64,000 nt of DNA from Tricholomella constricta. Lineage: Eukaryota > Basidiomycota > Agaricomycetes > Agaricales > Lyophyllaceae. Below the pieces are notes generated by a model, which saw only the letters and a list, made by a program, of their open reading frames with translations, had not been told where the DNA came from and did no database searches. Where the stretch lies: assembly GCA_013368375.1 (NCBI GenBank), contig JAACJP010000027.1, positions 248,001 to 312,000 of the forward strand, given 5' to 3'. Position 1 is the stretch's first letter. Each line of letters opens with the position of its first letter. The translations under genes were made by a program, and so were the position numbers. Positions 47,016-59,649 of the stretch are shown piece after piece.

Positions 47016-50000
47016 GTCAGAAGGGGAAGGGGGCGGGTCGTAAGGTGAAGGATCAGGGAAAAGGATGAGGAAGCCCTTGGACGGTTATAGAGGTACAGCT
47101 CAAGTGCCGATTCAAAAAAAAATCAGCACGTTGCAAACAAAATATCAATTTTTTTTTGGTTCCTATTTCCAATTCCAACCACAATACTCCGGCCCTCCCC
47201 CACTGGGTCTCTGTCACTTTTGCCAGTTTCTGTGTCTTTGTTCTCCGACTAGAATCATTTCGCCAGTGTTTCGCATATGACTCGAACCCTTTGGAGCCGA
47301 TAACCGACTCAAATGATCATGATCAGGGTAATCCGGTTTCGGCCCTGTGCCTCAGCTCGCAATCGTGTCCAAGCACAACATGTGGATAAAGACAATGCCG
47401 CTGAGTTTCGCAAAGTCCACCATCAACCCCAAGGTCTTCACGCTGCCAGAGCCTTTTCCTCATTCACATTCACCGATCTTCTGCCGGCCGTATTTGTGAC
47501 GCTAACCCCAGAGGAGAAATCCATTTTTGTGACTGAGAAGAAGGTGTCAACTGATTGTGGCACTCGCACACACGCACCAGAGTCGGCCGCAGCCTTGGCG
47601 CGAGCTCGTTGGCATGAGGCGAAACATAGCGTCTTGTTTTTGTTCTTTGTGGTTCACTGCGGACATGAAGATCCCCCCTCTGTAGCCGAGTGGGAGATCA
47701 AGGTTCGTTCGTCCCTGCAGCTCAAGTCTGGGCGTTGGAGCTCATACAAAGGCAATTCACTGCCGACCTCGTGTTGCGCCTATGGCAATTGTGAGGACAT
47801 TGCGTGACTTATTCGAAGCTCAAGTCAAGACCTTCCCCGGGGACTGGGGACAGACGACAAATTCGCGCATATGCCCATAACCCTGGCCCCCACCCTCCTC
47901 ATGTGCCTAGGCAAGTTCAAATTCGGGAAAAATAAGCACATCAAACGGGGGTCACGCGATACTGAAATAACGCACCTCGAGGCCTTTGCGACATCCTGAT
48001 TCCGCTAGTAGCTGTAAGCTGTGATGGAAACCGTTATCAGAGGCTGTGTGTGTCGTCGATGTGACGGCTGATACTCGACGCTCGGTTGAGCGAGGCAGGC
48101 CACACCTTTCATGCAGGGTCAGATCCTGTGCGACGCCGCCACACGCGCAGAAGTGCATCTTCTTCGAGCGGGGGCTTTCTCCGGACGCTTGAGTCCGATG
48201 CCACAAATAAATGATGGAGACGAGCTGACGTCATTCCCAAGAGAGTTACGAACTTACTACAGATATGAAATCCGAATTCGGAATCAACCACCCCTGGCAC
48301 TGGGCGACAGGAGTGAATACAAAGATATGCCCTTCCCCCAGCAAATTGGCGCCTTGTAGATCAGGACCAGCTGACACGGATACAGATTTCCGCGTCAGTG
48401 TAGGCTCCAACTGGCTGAACTAGCAGGACAAGGACAAGCGCAAATCAGAAGTCCCATTAATAGCGCTCAATGACCATCGCCCATCAGGTGGCACGTCGCA
48501 CGTCCATCAGACACGCAACCAGAAAAACGAGGCCGAAACAACTGTAACAACTAAGCACTGAGTACTGAGCACCGAGCGCTGAGCAGCAGGTATGTTATAG
48601 GAGCATTCGCACAGAATTCGAAGACCCGCAAGAAAACGCCTCAATCAATCAGCAGCTCATCGATAAGAGACCGCATTGGGACAGACCACCCAGTTCGCGG
48701 GCCCACGTGCGCCGAGCCGCCTTCCAACGCCCACGCCAGAGAAACGAGGCAAATGCATCCGGTGGGTGGCTGGCTCACGAGCCACACCAGCTGGACCCCC
48801 AGCGCCGTTGTGATAGATTCGAACGAAGCTCCGACCCGTCATGAGATATCATACATGCATACTTACAAACCGCGAATGGGCGATTCAGAATAAGCCGGGA
48901 TCCGGATGGGCAGCCTGCAGGTGCTGGGTGCTGTCTGTCCCCCGGGCCATTGACACGTTGGAGGAAGCTGCGCGCTTGCGCGCGGTGTATGTGCATGTCC
49001 AAACGCCAGAACCGTCGCATGTGCTCCAGGAATCGCGGCTTCGACAACGTTGCTGCGGCGTGTCGTTGTCGTTGTCGTTGTCATCGATATTCATGACTCG
49101 CGCCGCATCCTCCCCCTCCCTCCCCATCACCTCGCGCCTCGGTCGCTGTCCCTCAGCCTCGTTGTGTGCATGCATCGCTGAGATTTAGGTTTTTGAGTTT
49201 TGCGGTCCGTGCCGTAGATCTGGGCGCGTTCATTCACGGGTGACGGGTAACACGGTGCGTTCCAAGTTCCAAGTTCCAAGTTCCAGGTTCTAATCCCAGC
49301 GGCGGGGGCGTGGAGTCCTCGAGGCAAAACGCAAAACGTAGAGGTGTAATCATGCATGGGAAGAGTATGCCAGGTTCGCGGAAGGACGGAGAGAAGAAGC
49401 AGAGCAAAGTGGCAGCATTTCGCTGGCTTCCCCTTCCCTTCCCTTCCCTTCCCTTCCCTTCCCTGGGCGAACTTGCTATCGATCGAGGAGGATTCCGATA
49501 TCGATGGATCGCGGCCGGCGTTTCTTTCTTGAGTAAGTTTGTAGCGATGTCCACTTGGTTGCTTGTTGGGGAAGTTGGAGCCATTTTAGCGTTGTGCGAG
49601 GGTCGTGTTCTTTGCCGGATGTCAGGGCCGGGGTGGATTTTGACGCTTTGGCGATGACGAAGATCTATCCTATCGTCTGTGGGAGATCAGGGCGGCTGGA
49701 GTGGGGCGATTGAAGGACATGAAAGATTGGACGGTTGGGGACAAGGGCATACAATGATGAGGAAATCTTTGTTTTCTCCAGCCCTCTCGATCGGCTGCAT
49801 GGGCGGTTACTGTCGCGTCAAGTTGTACTTAGGAGAAGCGCAAAGCGCGTCAGAGATGGTGGCGCCACATGATTCGGCCAACACCGTCACGTGAGAGTAC
49901 GGAGAGTCGCGTTAAAGTTCGCCCAGAAAGGCCCGCTCAAGATCCCCCCTCGCAATCGGTACCTTGATCTGGGGTAAAACGGTCATATGCGGAGCCAGCT

Positions 50001-51821
50001 AGAACCCTTTCAATTGGGCCTGGGGGATCGTGCGTCCTTGTCGATCTCTTAAGTTTAAGGGCAGGTTGTTGAAGACCTCTCAAGTCAGGTGGGTATTGAA
50101 TTCATCCACATACCTACGTTTCTTTACAACTGAGAGATAGTCAGTCATAAGAGCTCTACAGATCGGGGAGATCTGTCGTCCTCTTACGACATGAATTGCG
50201 GCACGACGGAGATGTCTCCCGCATCAGGATGAATCCGGACGAATCAGAATCCATTTGTGGGAAACCGAGAGATAGTTACGGGAGGCCGATGATGCAAAGA
50301 ACGATGATTCTGCGTTTACGCGGGCGGCTCTTCGAGCTTCTCTTTGTTCTCTGTGATTCTGCCCCGCAGAGGAGGCGTCGAATTGGTGTGATGATGATGT
50401 CGAAGCCTGTTTCCATGATGCGGGCCGCCATGGTGCCGCAAACACCCCGCATTCAATGAATGTGAACGAATGACTACGCCACTTGGGGAATTTGAATACA
50501 AGCGGCGGCCCGTTAATTATCCTTCCAGTCTTGCGTGATATTCAACGGACATTATTCTTGATATATAGATAGCGTGACTCCTGAACGCAACTGTCCGTGC
50601 CACTGAATTGATGATCGCGATGGTCTTTGTTCATGTGTCCGAAAGACGCGGGTTACCTTGAAGTTCAGGATATGAGACAAGAAAGAAGCTTGAAAATAAG
50701 GGGTAAACTGGGAATGTGACCAGCCAGCTGCGTCAGTACTGGAGTCTTTGTGTGCGCATTGTTACCACGAGGACCTTCAGAATGGTGATAGGTTCATAAT
50801 AGACATGCTTGGATTAAGTGCTTGAATGCCCGCGGTATGGCTTTCTAGCTGCTGATACAACGAAACATGCGCATATACACAGGTACCGGAATCTTACTCC
50901 TGACAGGGCGAGCGAGGAGACGGCATCATGTCGAGTACAGAAGCGGCCAGCCAGGTTGAGATAGAGCGTCGAGCCAAGGGGTCAGATATATGCGCGTCGA
51001 CCCAACTAAGAGACGCATATACTTGAGTCGCGCACTTTCCCTGGCAGAGCACAAAGACGTAGAACATTGCGAGGGTCAGCGGGTACGTGGGTACTTACGT
51101 TCGTGCAAACAGGGCGGTAACGATCGAACAGGGCGTTATGTGCGGCGCTGTACAGGGTTGCACCCCAAGAAAAGCGGGAATCGTCTGTGCGTGGCAAGGT
51201 CATGTCAATGGCGGTGCATATACAGGTCAAGAAGTAGTGGTGACTTGCCTTGTGATTGGCTGCTGGATTCTGGTGGGGTGCTGGACTCCAGTGGGAAAGT
51301 CATCACGGTACTTTTGTACGGTCAGATGCATATAAATGGCTGGGCTATAGCCTCCGCTCTCCCGCCTATGCACTTGGTATTGAGGGTTCTGTACGTTTGT
51401 TGATTGCGCGGAACGACGTTTTCTCAAGGATCGACGAGTTGACATTGATTCGCACCCACGCCGAGCGTCAATACGCTCGACAAGCCTCTCGATTGTCGAT
51501 CTTGTTCTGGTATCCTTTGTCGCTGTCTCGGATTCGGCCATCCATGACGCGAGTCAACGACATTGACACCACGGTTCCGCATGTTCTTGACTCATGGTTG
51601 ACGATTTCGAGCTTGGAAATCGACCAGCTCCACGGTTGCGCATAAGTTGGGGTCAGGAGAGGCGGGAGAAGGCAGGATCAGGGATGATGGTGGAATAAGT
51701 GGATTCGGGGTTGGCCAAGTCAGGCACGGTTCGGTGAATACAAAATAGACCAAATCAGAGCAAAGTGGGGAATACAGCGGAGTCCGCCACTGCCTCCCTT
51801 CACTATCCAACCACCATCATC
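47016..51821. other. 4.8-kb divergent intergenic region (GATA gene / acyl-CoA synthetase)
   Basis: No supportable gene. It separates two divergent starts, so both promoters lie here. Simple repeats: four copies of GTTCCAA at about 49259-49290, a CCCTT run at about 49430-49464, repeated CTGAGYACTGAGC near 48555-48590, and GTCGTT repeats near 49063-49081. TATA-like TATAAAT at 51329. Confidence 0.5.
49430..49464. repeat. (CCCTT)n microsatellite
   Basis: About six to seven head-to-tail CCCTT units on the plus strand, non-coding. Confidence 0.9.
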
Positions 51822-54222
51822 ATGTCCCGTGTACGCACCAACAAGCCTGGTTTCTATGGTAAAGGTTCAGTCGAGGTTGCTCCTGCTGCCGAGGGTGAGG
51901 GCCCCATTCGCAGATGTGCCCTTTCTGCCGAAAGGCTGGTCACCCAGCCTTTCGAGGGGATTGACACTGTGCACGACATCGTGGCCTATGCTGCGCGTAC
52001 GCACGGTGTGAGGAACGCTTTGGGATGGCGAGACATCCTCAACACTATCGAGGAGGAGAAGGATGTCACGAAGGTGGTCGATGGAAAGGAGGTAACGGAG
52101 AAGAAGAAGTGGAAGTTCTTCCAGCTCAGCGACTACAAGTTCCTCACTTTCGTCGAGGTCAAAGACGCTGTCTCTGAAATCGCCCGCGGCCTGCTCGAGC
52201 TGGGCGTTACTTCGGACAACGTCTTCAATGTGTACGCTCAAACAAGGTGCGCACGTTTATTTCAAATGTTTTTTTTTTCGAGTCCTTGCTGACGCGATAG
52301 GCTCTCAGTCCGAACTGGCAGCTGATGTCGCATGCATGCGCATCCATCTCCACAACAATCGCCACTGCTTACGATACCCTGGGCGAAGCAGGCTTGACGC
52401 ATTCGCTCAATGAGCCGGAATGCATCGGCATTTTTACCAATGCCGAATTGCTTCCCACCCTGCAGAAAGTCTTGGCCAACACCCCTTCCGTCAAATACGT
52501 CGTTTACGACGGAGATGCCCCGCAGGCCGTTCTGGACCAAATACGCGCTATTCGTGAGGTCAAAGCCTACTCCATCTCTGAACTCCGCGAGCTCGGCAAG
52601 TCCAAACCAGTCGAGCCCCTGGAGGCCAGGCGCCCGAAGAAAGACACCATGGCATGCATCATGTACACGAGCGGCAGTACCGGGAACCCCAAGGGTGTCT
52701 CCATCACGCACGCCAACCTTGTCGCCTCTGTTGGCGCCGTCTACACCCTTCTCGGCCATCATCTTACCTACGACGACAGCTATCTGGCTTATCTCCCTTT
52801 GGCCCACGTCCTCGAATACATTGTCGAGATGGTCATGCTCTTCGTCGGCATGCCCTCCGGATATGGCCGTGTCAAGACTCTCACCGACGCCTCTGTCCGG
52901 AATTGCAAAGGCGATATCAGCGCATTCAAGCCATCTATCATGGTCGGTGTCCCGGCTGTTTGGGAGACGATTCGCAAGGGCATCCTCACCAAAGTCAACG
53001 GTGGCGGCTCAGTCAAGAAGAGCGTGTTCAACGGCGCCATCGCAGCGAAGAAGGCCAATATCCCGGTCCTCTCCCAGCTAGCTGACAGCGTAATCCTGAG
53101 CGGTGTCAGGGCTGCCACTGGCGGCCGTCTTCGCATTGCACTCAGCGGTGGCGCCGCCGTCAGCCGAGAGACGCAAGAATTCCTAAGTGTCGCTCTGGTG
53201 ACCGTCTTGCAAGGTGCGCCTTGCTGATCTTTTTCCATATCTGATTGTATGTCCTGATTTGGGTTTAATAGGCTACGGGATGACCGAGTCTTGTGGGATG
53301 TGCGCGATCCTTCCTCCGGAGATGATGCGATTCGACTCGGTTGGCGTGCCTGTGCCCTCGGTTGAGGTTAAGCTTCGCGATGTCGAGGAAGCCGGCTACT
53401 TGTCTTCCAACAACCCGCCCCAGGGTGAGGTTTGCATCCGAGGCCCCTCGGTCACGTCTGGTTATTTCAAGCGTCCCGACCTTAATGCGGATGAGACGAT
53501 ATTTACCAAGGACGGATGGATGAGGACCGGTGATGTTGGCCAGTGGAATCCGGACGGAACCCTCTCTCTGGTTGACCGGTCTGTCTTCCTTTCACACTGA
53601 CAATGGAATTGCCGATTGACAATATTCATTCAGGATAAAGAACCTCATTAAGTTGCAGAGCGGCGAGGTAAGCACCTTTCTAATTCTCTTTCCAATCCCT
53701 CGGCCCTTTGTCGTACGTACTTACGGATTGCCTCCCGATTTGTAGTACATCGCACTGGAACGTCTCGAATCGACGTACAAGTCCTGCAACCTCGTCGGCA
53801 ACATCTGCGTGCACGCAAGCCAGGACGCCAAGCAGCCCCTTGCCGTCGTCATCCCCCACGAGGCGCACCTCCGCCATGCGCTCCAGAACGCGAACAACGG
53901 CACCAAAGCGGACGCCTCGGCCAGCCTCGCGGATCTGTGCAAGGACCAGAGGGTGAAGGATATGATCCTGAAGGAGTGTAACACCATTGGCAAGAAGAGC
54001 GGATTCAAACCCCCGGAGCTACTCCAGGCTGTGGTACTTACGCCCGACGAGTGGACACCCGAGAGCGGGCTTGTGACTGCTGCGCAGAAGATTCAGCGCT
54101 CGAAGATCGCAAAGACCTTTGAGGTTGAGATTAAAGTATGTCTTTACTTTGCTCTGTAACTCTGTTGGAGGTCGGAGGTGGACTGACGGGCGGCCTTCCA
54201 GGAAATTTATAAGAACCAGTAG
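51822..54222 (+). CDS. FAA1: Long-chain acyl-CoA synthetase (Faa1/Faa4 type), 693 aa
   Basis: Activates fatty acids to acyl-CoA with ATP for lipid synthesis and import. Exons 51822-52246, 52309-53213, 53272-53578, 53634-53667, 53746-54135 and 54202-54222 total 2082 nt with frame kept at every joint. The AMP-binding signature IMYTSGSTGNPKGV, the adenylation motif GYGMTESCG, WMRTGDVG, and the fatty-acyl signature with VDRIKNLIKLQSGEYIALE are all present. The length and the N-terminal NALGWRD...VDGKEVTEKKKW segment match yeast Faa1/Faa4 rather than the peroxisomal Faa2. The last exon encodes only EIYKNQ. No signal peptide. The second intron lies just before GYGMTES. It looks intact and housekeeping; the symbol refers to the yeast counterpart. 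Confidence 0.93.
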
Positions 54223-54356
54223 TTTGTTACTCGTTTCGGGCTTGTGGGGACGCTGGCATGAGCTTCGTACTAACCTAACTGGACTGCAGCTGCATAGCAC
54301 TCTGACCCCCTTTTTTTTCCCTTTTTTCTTTTTGCCTTGGACCCCTACCCAAGAAC

Positions 54357-54720
54357 TTTGTTTCTGTGTAAACGTAGTATGCTGCTAAATCTCTTTGTAA
54401 CCCGTGCTTTTTTGGGGGTATCTCAATCTTATCTATTTGCTTGCATCCATCGCGTTCACATATGGATCTTTGCGATTGTGTTGGATTCAGAGTCATTCCG
54501 CAGCTCAGCCAGGGAATTGAACCGCGAGCATCTCACTTGGTCCACCTCGCAGCTGCAGCCGCATGCGAGCCTCCACCCCATGGCCATCCAGCGGGTGCCT
54601 CTCTCCATCAAACACGACAAAAACACGAGCATATCAATCCTCTGAGTCCCCTCCCGCGCTCGCGCATGGTAATACTCGATCCCCTGCGTTGGCGCCACCC
54701 GCAAAATGCGCGATGGGCGC
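54357..54720 (-). pseudogene. Duplicated 3' end of the S9 peptidase gene
   Basis: The minus strand of 54456-54704 reads RVAPTQGIEYYHA...REGT.RIDMLVF, as in the end of the peptidase at 56614-59125, then drifts out of frame. The plus-strand flank (TAAACGTAGTATGCTG) also matches the sequence just past the peptidase stop, near 56459. Only the last 80 codons or so plus the 3' flank were copied. Confidence 0.82.
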
Positions 54721-54731
54721 TTTCTTTACAG

Positions 54732-56092
54732 ATGACCTCTAATGAACAGGGACCTTTTGCGAGTTCAAAAGGAAGTCGGGGTTACCAAAATCGGGAGGAA
54801 ACCCACCCATCGCAGAGAATTTCCTTGTCCCGAAGTACACAGCCCATTGAGACTCGACGTTGACGTGTTTTGGAAACCCCGTGCGGCGAGAAGATTCACG
54901 ATATGACCCTATGGATCGCGTCCATACAGGAATATTGATGCCCACAGGCATTGTTGTCATGTCCTTTTGTGATTTCCCGGAATTGCTCCACGGTTTTATT
55001 GGTGGAATCATTGAAGGTGAGTCGATGACATGATAGCTTTGTAGTATTTTCGTTAAACTATTTGACAGACCAGCTCCATCCTCGCGGGAAAGGTATCCTT
55101 CATCGGGACGTCAGTAGCGGCAATCTCTTGCTACTCCCCGTCACTACGTGGGATCGCGAAGAGACGGCGGTTGGCCGTCACATGCCAGTGGATCTACTTA
55201 ACTTGACCGCAAAATTCAAACCTATTCCCCAGGCAGCCATATGGGACGAGTCCTGTGCAAAGTTCACGATCTTGCTATTGAAGCACAGATACAAGCTTGA
55301 TGTCGTGCAAGGCGTTGTCGCTGAGGCTCTTCGATATTCCATGCATAACGAATATTATATCAAGGACACCGTTGACACTCGAAACATCAGCGCCTCGGAA
55401 ATTGTCACGATTAGTAGCTTGGGTTGGAATAATCCTGTGAGCCCATACCTCGCCATCTATCGCGATGTATACCCTAACACCAGTCACTAGGAAATCCCGT
55501 GGCCCGACTTTAGTAATCGCAAAGCTCGAGAAGGAGAAATAACAGTATGCTGGTTTCTTTTTCATGTGGGTTTGTGTTAGCTGAACTGAGCCTGCCAATC
55601 ACAGGGAACCCTTCCGTTCACAAGCCCCGAAGTTTTATTTAAGGCCACCATCGGCTACAAAGGCGAAGTCCAAAACAGATTCCATCACAACTGCGTTCAC
55701 GACCTCGAATCTTTCTTCTGGACTTTAGTCCATATCTGTTTGACGCGCAGAGGACCAGGTATTGGCATGGTTCGGGAGGAGTTGATTCAGAAGCCAAATT
55801 CGACGGAGAGTGCGCTGCGCACTGTCATCAATGAGTATTTCGAATCTGAGGAGTCGGAAATCAAGCAACGAAGTATCGACTGTTCGTGGAGCAGTCCCGA
55901 TTCGAGGAAGATTTCCTCCCGTTCTTCGACAAGACGTATTTCGAAAGCCTCAAGCCGTTAATCCGAAAATGGTGGGCGACGCTGATCCTTGCATATCGCT
56001 ATCACGGAAACGAGTGCCATCACATTCACTCCCATATCCTTCGCATCCTTCGAGATGCCCTACAAAGTATGCCTGCATCCGATCAGAACTAA
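54732..56092 (+). pseudogene. FunK1 kinase copy, 5'-truncated and frameshifted
   Basis: Begins at ATGACCTCTAATGAACAGGG, the equivalent of base 61244 in the intact gene, directly after the copied peptidase fragment. Recognisable pieces: GILHRDVSSGNLLLLPVTTW, SEIVTISSLGWN, an intron, GMVREELIQKPNS, then in another frame RFEEDFLPFFDKTYFESLKP and HHIHSHILRILRDAL. The metal-site segment RLMDLDHA is damaged (RHMPVDLLN) and GTLPFMSPEV is lost. Several indels separate the pieces, and the N-terminal half is absent. Not functional. Confidence 0.85.
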
Positions 56093-56339
56093 GCTACTGC
56101 CGCTGAGATTCGGCGTTGCAAGGAACATCGCTAATCTGCATCGCCCGGTTATCAAGGAGTGTACACCCCCAGTTCGCGAGTTCCATCCCAGACCTCATCT
56201 GGATACCGGCGATCTGTTCATGAGGCTTCAACCTCGACCATCCAGCATAGCACCATTTCTTGTGTTCGTACTGCTCGTTAAAATACCTGTACTCCATATA
56301 TATCTGTTTCTAATAATATGACTCATCTCTAGTAGGGTC

Positions 56340-56445
56340 AGTTAGCGGGCTAGCTGAGCACCTGGGCTGGAACGTGACGTTGAAGCTTTGAGAAGCAGGG
56401 GGGCGCCGACTACGAACTTGTTGCGTCCTTCGACTCAAACCCAAA
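56340..56445 (+). pseudogene. Short remnant of a FunK1 N-terminal domain
   Basis: CTGGGCTGGAACGTGACG followed by CGACTACGAACTTGTTGCGT resembles the intact gene near 60713-60780 and the third copy near 63008-63075. Out of frame and about 100 bp long. Confidence 0.55.
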
Positions 56446-56613
56446 ATGTTTCTCTGTAAACGTAGTATGCTGTTAAATTTTGTAACTCGTACTTTTGGGG
56501 TTGCTCATGTCGAGAAATTTGCGTGGCGTTGAGTTACATGTCATCAGAGTCCGTTCACACACACCTTTACTCGTGTTCATGTCGAAAGATCTCGTAGTGT
56601 TGAATACATGTCA

Positions 56614-59125
56614 TCAGTCCTCCGTCCACTCCTCAACTGGGAATTGAACCACGAGTGTCTCAGCCCATTTAAAAAAGTCCCTCGCAGCCTCCCAGCCCAC
56701 CCTCGCAGCCTCCACCCCATCCAGGGGGTGACTCTCCCCATGAAAGACAAGCATATCAATCCTCGTCCCCTCACGCGCCCGCTGCCTCAGCGCATGGTAA
56801 TACTCGATCCCCTGCGTCGGCGCCACTCGCAGATCCGCGGCTCCGATCAGGAGCAGCACGGCCGCACGCACCGCGTCGACGTGTGCAATGGGCGACGCGC
56901 GGTGCACCCGCTCGTAGAGCTCGGGCGTCATGATGGGCGGGGCGGAAGCCTTTGATTTTCTGTCCGGCACGGTGCTGGGATCCTCGGCGGCAGAGGGCGA
57001 GGACGCGAGAGAGTACTCCAGCCCGAACTCGGCGTAGTACCAGTCTGGAATGTCGGACGTTGAGATCTCACCGGCGGACGTGACGGGGTTGCGCATGACT
57101 GCGGCGGAGAACATGCTAGGGTGCTGGCCGATGACTGGTATGCCAGGACGAGGACGATGAGCCTGTGTAACTACGGTGATGGGTATGGATGCTTACGGTG
57201 TCCGGCGAGGAAGCCGCCATGGCTTCCGCCCATGACCAGCTGTTTGCCTGGCCCTTCGATGGATATGCCTAGCTGGATAAGGTGCCTCGTCGAGGCGATG
57301 CAGTCCTCCACGTCAAGGGTCCCGCAGTTCCCGAGGAGAGCGCGCACAGCGGATTCCCCGAACCCTAGGGAGCCCGTGTAGTTGGGGAGGCAGATCGTGT
57401 CTGGTGTGCATCGACTATCGTGAGCAAAAAATCGCCATAGTCTATAAAGCAATTTTCACTAACATCGTTCCAACGCAAGCGCCACTGTCGCGGGCGAAAA
57501 GGCCGTCGTCGTTGTCGCATGTGGGCCCCCATGAGGTGTTGTGATGCATGGCCGGATGTCCCTCCTGCTTTGCGGCGCAGCGGCTGACTGGATGACGATA
57601 GTTTCGGTTGGGTACCGATCTGGGATGGCAATCACAGATGCACGCAGAGTAGATAGCTCCTTCTCAACTAGAAGGAAAAAGGGGTGAATGAGCGCGAAGA
57701 AGCCGGGGGCGGGAACCAAAAACAAGAACTTACGCTCGGGATGCAGAGTGGGTTTATGAAGGACCCGCCAGGTGACTTGGCCGTCTTTGCTGATTTGACC
57801 CAGGATGAGTTCGTTAGGAGTTATGGGTGTGCTTCTGGTGCACACCACGCGCGACTGCCCATCGGTGTTGAGCACCTTCCAGCTGTACAAGTTGCCGTCC
57901 TCGGGTGTGAGATCCTTGACAGTCCCGTCAGTCGTGGAAATGAGCACGACCGTAGATCTAGACCCCCAGATCGAGTTGGTAATTATAAATGGTGCGTTAG
58001 AGGAGGAAAGCCGTAGAACCGGCAGCTCGGCAAAGTTATAGTCAGGATATAGCCCTGGGAATGTACCCCGTTCGGGTTTGAAGACAGCGTCTACGAGAGG
58101 TGCGTTGACGCCTTTGACGTCAGGCGAAGAGGTGATATCGAGCGAGTAAACCAAGGACGTCGCAGCGTGGGCACCTCCTGTGGGATGTGAAAGCCAAAAC
58201 AGGGTCGACTTTCCGTTGTGCGAGAATATACGGGGAGAGCGGCATGACAGGTACGAGGGAGTCAATTTGCGTGTAGTGCACTGCACAGGCGTCGAATCGC
58301 AGGTCGACAAATTGGGAAGGGTTATCTCCCAGATGCCCGAAGGGCGGTTGTAACATCCCTTGACACCAAGTAGGCGGTCATCGGAGGTGTACTCGTAACC
58401 GGTCGCGTAGATCACGTCGGTGTGAGGCGCAAATACCGCCTGGCCAAAAAGGACAGCGGCAGTAGGTATGGACAGAGACGTCAGCGTTCTCGTAGGCTCT
58501 CCGGGTCCGTTTGACCAAAGAAGAACGAAGATTGTAGGGCGCCGCTTTCCTGCGATTCCTTCTCCAAACTGAGGGGTGTACTTGAATTTCTGGTATGGAT
58601 CATCATCAGAAGCACCAGGAGGATTACTCTCCGCGATGTAGAGTAACGCCGTCTCCGAGGCAGAGAATGACAAGGATGCGAGGTATTCTGGTGTGTCAAG
58701 ATGAGTGGACTACTCACGTGGGCGATCGCAGCGCTTACCGTCTACGTAAAATGGGCCATGCTTCTCAGTTACCTCAAAGTGGGCTTCGATCGAATCCTTG
58801 TTCCAGATCTCTACAAAGCGTTGTGGTTTATTTGAATCCTTGTTCTGGCGCAAAACTGCACGCCGAGCCCGCGATGGCGAGTACACAGAGGCGACTGTAT
58901 CGCCGATATCTTGGGAAGGCGCCACTATCACCGAAGACTCAGTCACCACCAATGTATTGCTCACAATCCGCTTTATGTTCCGGATGTGATCATGGAATGA
59001 AGATGTTATATGGATGACTTGTAAAAATGTTAGTAAACGAATACCTACTAAAGAGATAATGTACCGTCTGTGTCGCCAAAATTGGCAGAAACGGCAATAG
59101 GGGTTTCTGTGAGGAGTTTGTACAT
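56614..59125 (-). CDS. Acylaminoacyl-peptidase-like serine peptidase (S9), 740 aa
   Basis: Releases N-acylated amino acids from peptides, or acts as a related oligopeptidase. Exons 59125-59065, 59017-58739, 58687-57734, 57667-57464, 57400-57197 and 57134-56614 give 2223 nt, in frame at every joint. The N-terminal two thirds form the beta-propeller part (for example GIWEITLPNLSTCDS, WGSRSTVVLISTTDGTVKDL). The hydrolase part has TPHGGPHA, LPNYTGSLGFGE, the nucleophile motif GGSHGGF, the acid site LLLIGAADLRVAPTQG, and the His in ESHPLDGVEA: a complete Ser-Asp-His triad. No signal peptide, so probably cytosolic. Its 3' end has been copied to 54357-54720. Confidence 0.92.
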
Positions 59126-59649
59126 CACAGTGCAAGTAATAAGTATGAATGGCAGGCGGTGATCAATCACGGTGGCACGTGACTAGGATGTGGCAAACGA
59201 ACACGAGTTGTTGTTCAAGTTGTTCACTAAACTAAACAACAACTGCCACCAGTCTAACTAACAGCTTTCACAGCAGTGATACGTTACATCGGCTCACAGC
59301 ATAATCTCCTGCGACTTGTGCCTGAACCCCGTTTAGAAATTTACGTGCCGCTTTTCACTGCGGAAATTTGTTCGCGGTTTTACTGGGGCTCAAGGTGTCA
59401 GGCGCCACATCACAGCACTGGCTGATTTCAACGTGTTTTTGGATACAAACGCCTCATCACAGCACTGGCTGGCTTCAACGTGTTCTCGTATACAAACGCC
59501 TCATCACAGGACTGGCTGGCTCAACGTGTTCTCGGATACAAACGCCTCATCACAGGACTGGCTGGTTTCAACGTGTTCTCGGATATCTAAAGGCTAGTGC
59601 TATAAGACGACAAGGTGAGAAGCCCTCTCTTCTTCATCGCATTTCCAAA
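59126..59649. other. Divergent promoter region (peptidase / FunK1)
   Basis: 524 bp between two divergent starts. The right third is taken up by the tandem repeat described separately. No gene seen. Confidence 0.5.
59407..59590. repeat. 46-48-bp tandem repeat, four units, just upstream of FunK1
   Basis: CATCACAG(C/G)ACTGGCTG starts units at 59407, 59455, 59502 and 59548; each also contains CAACGTGTT and, in the first three, GATACAAACGCC-like sequence. It ends 60 bp before the FunK1 ATG, inside the likely promoter or leader. Confidence 0.9.
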
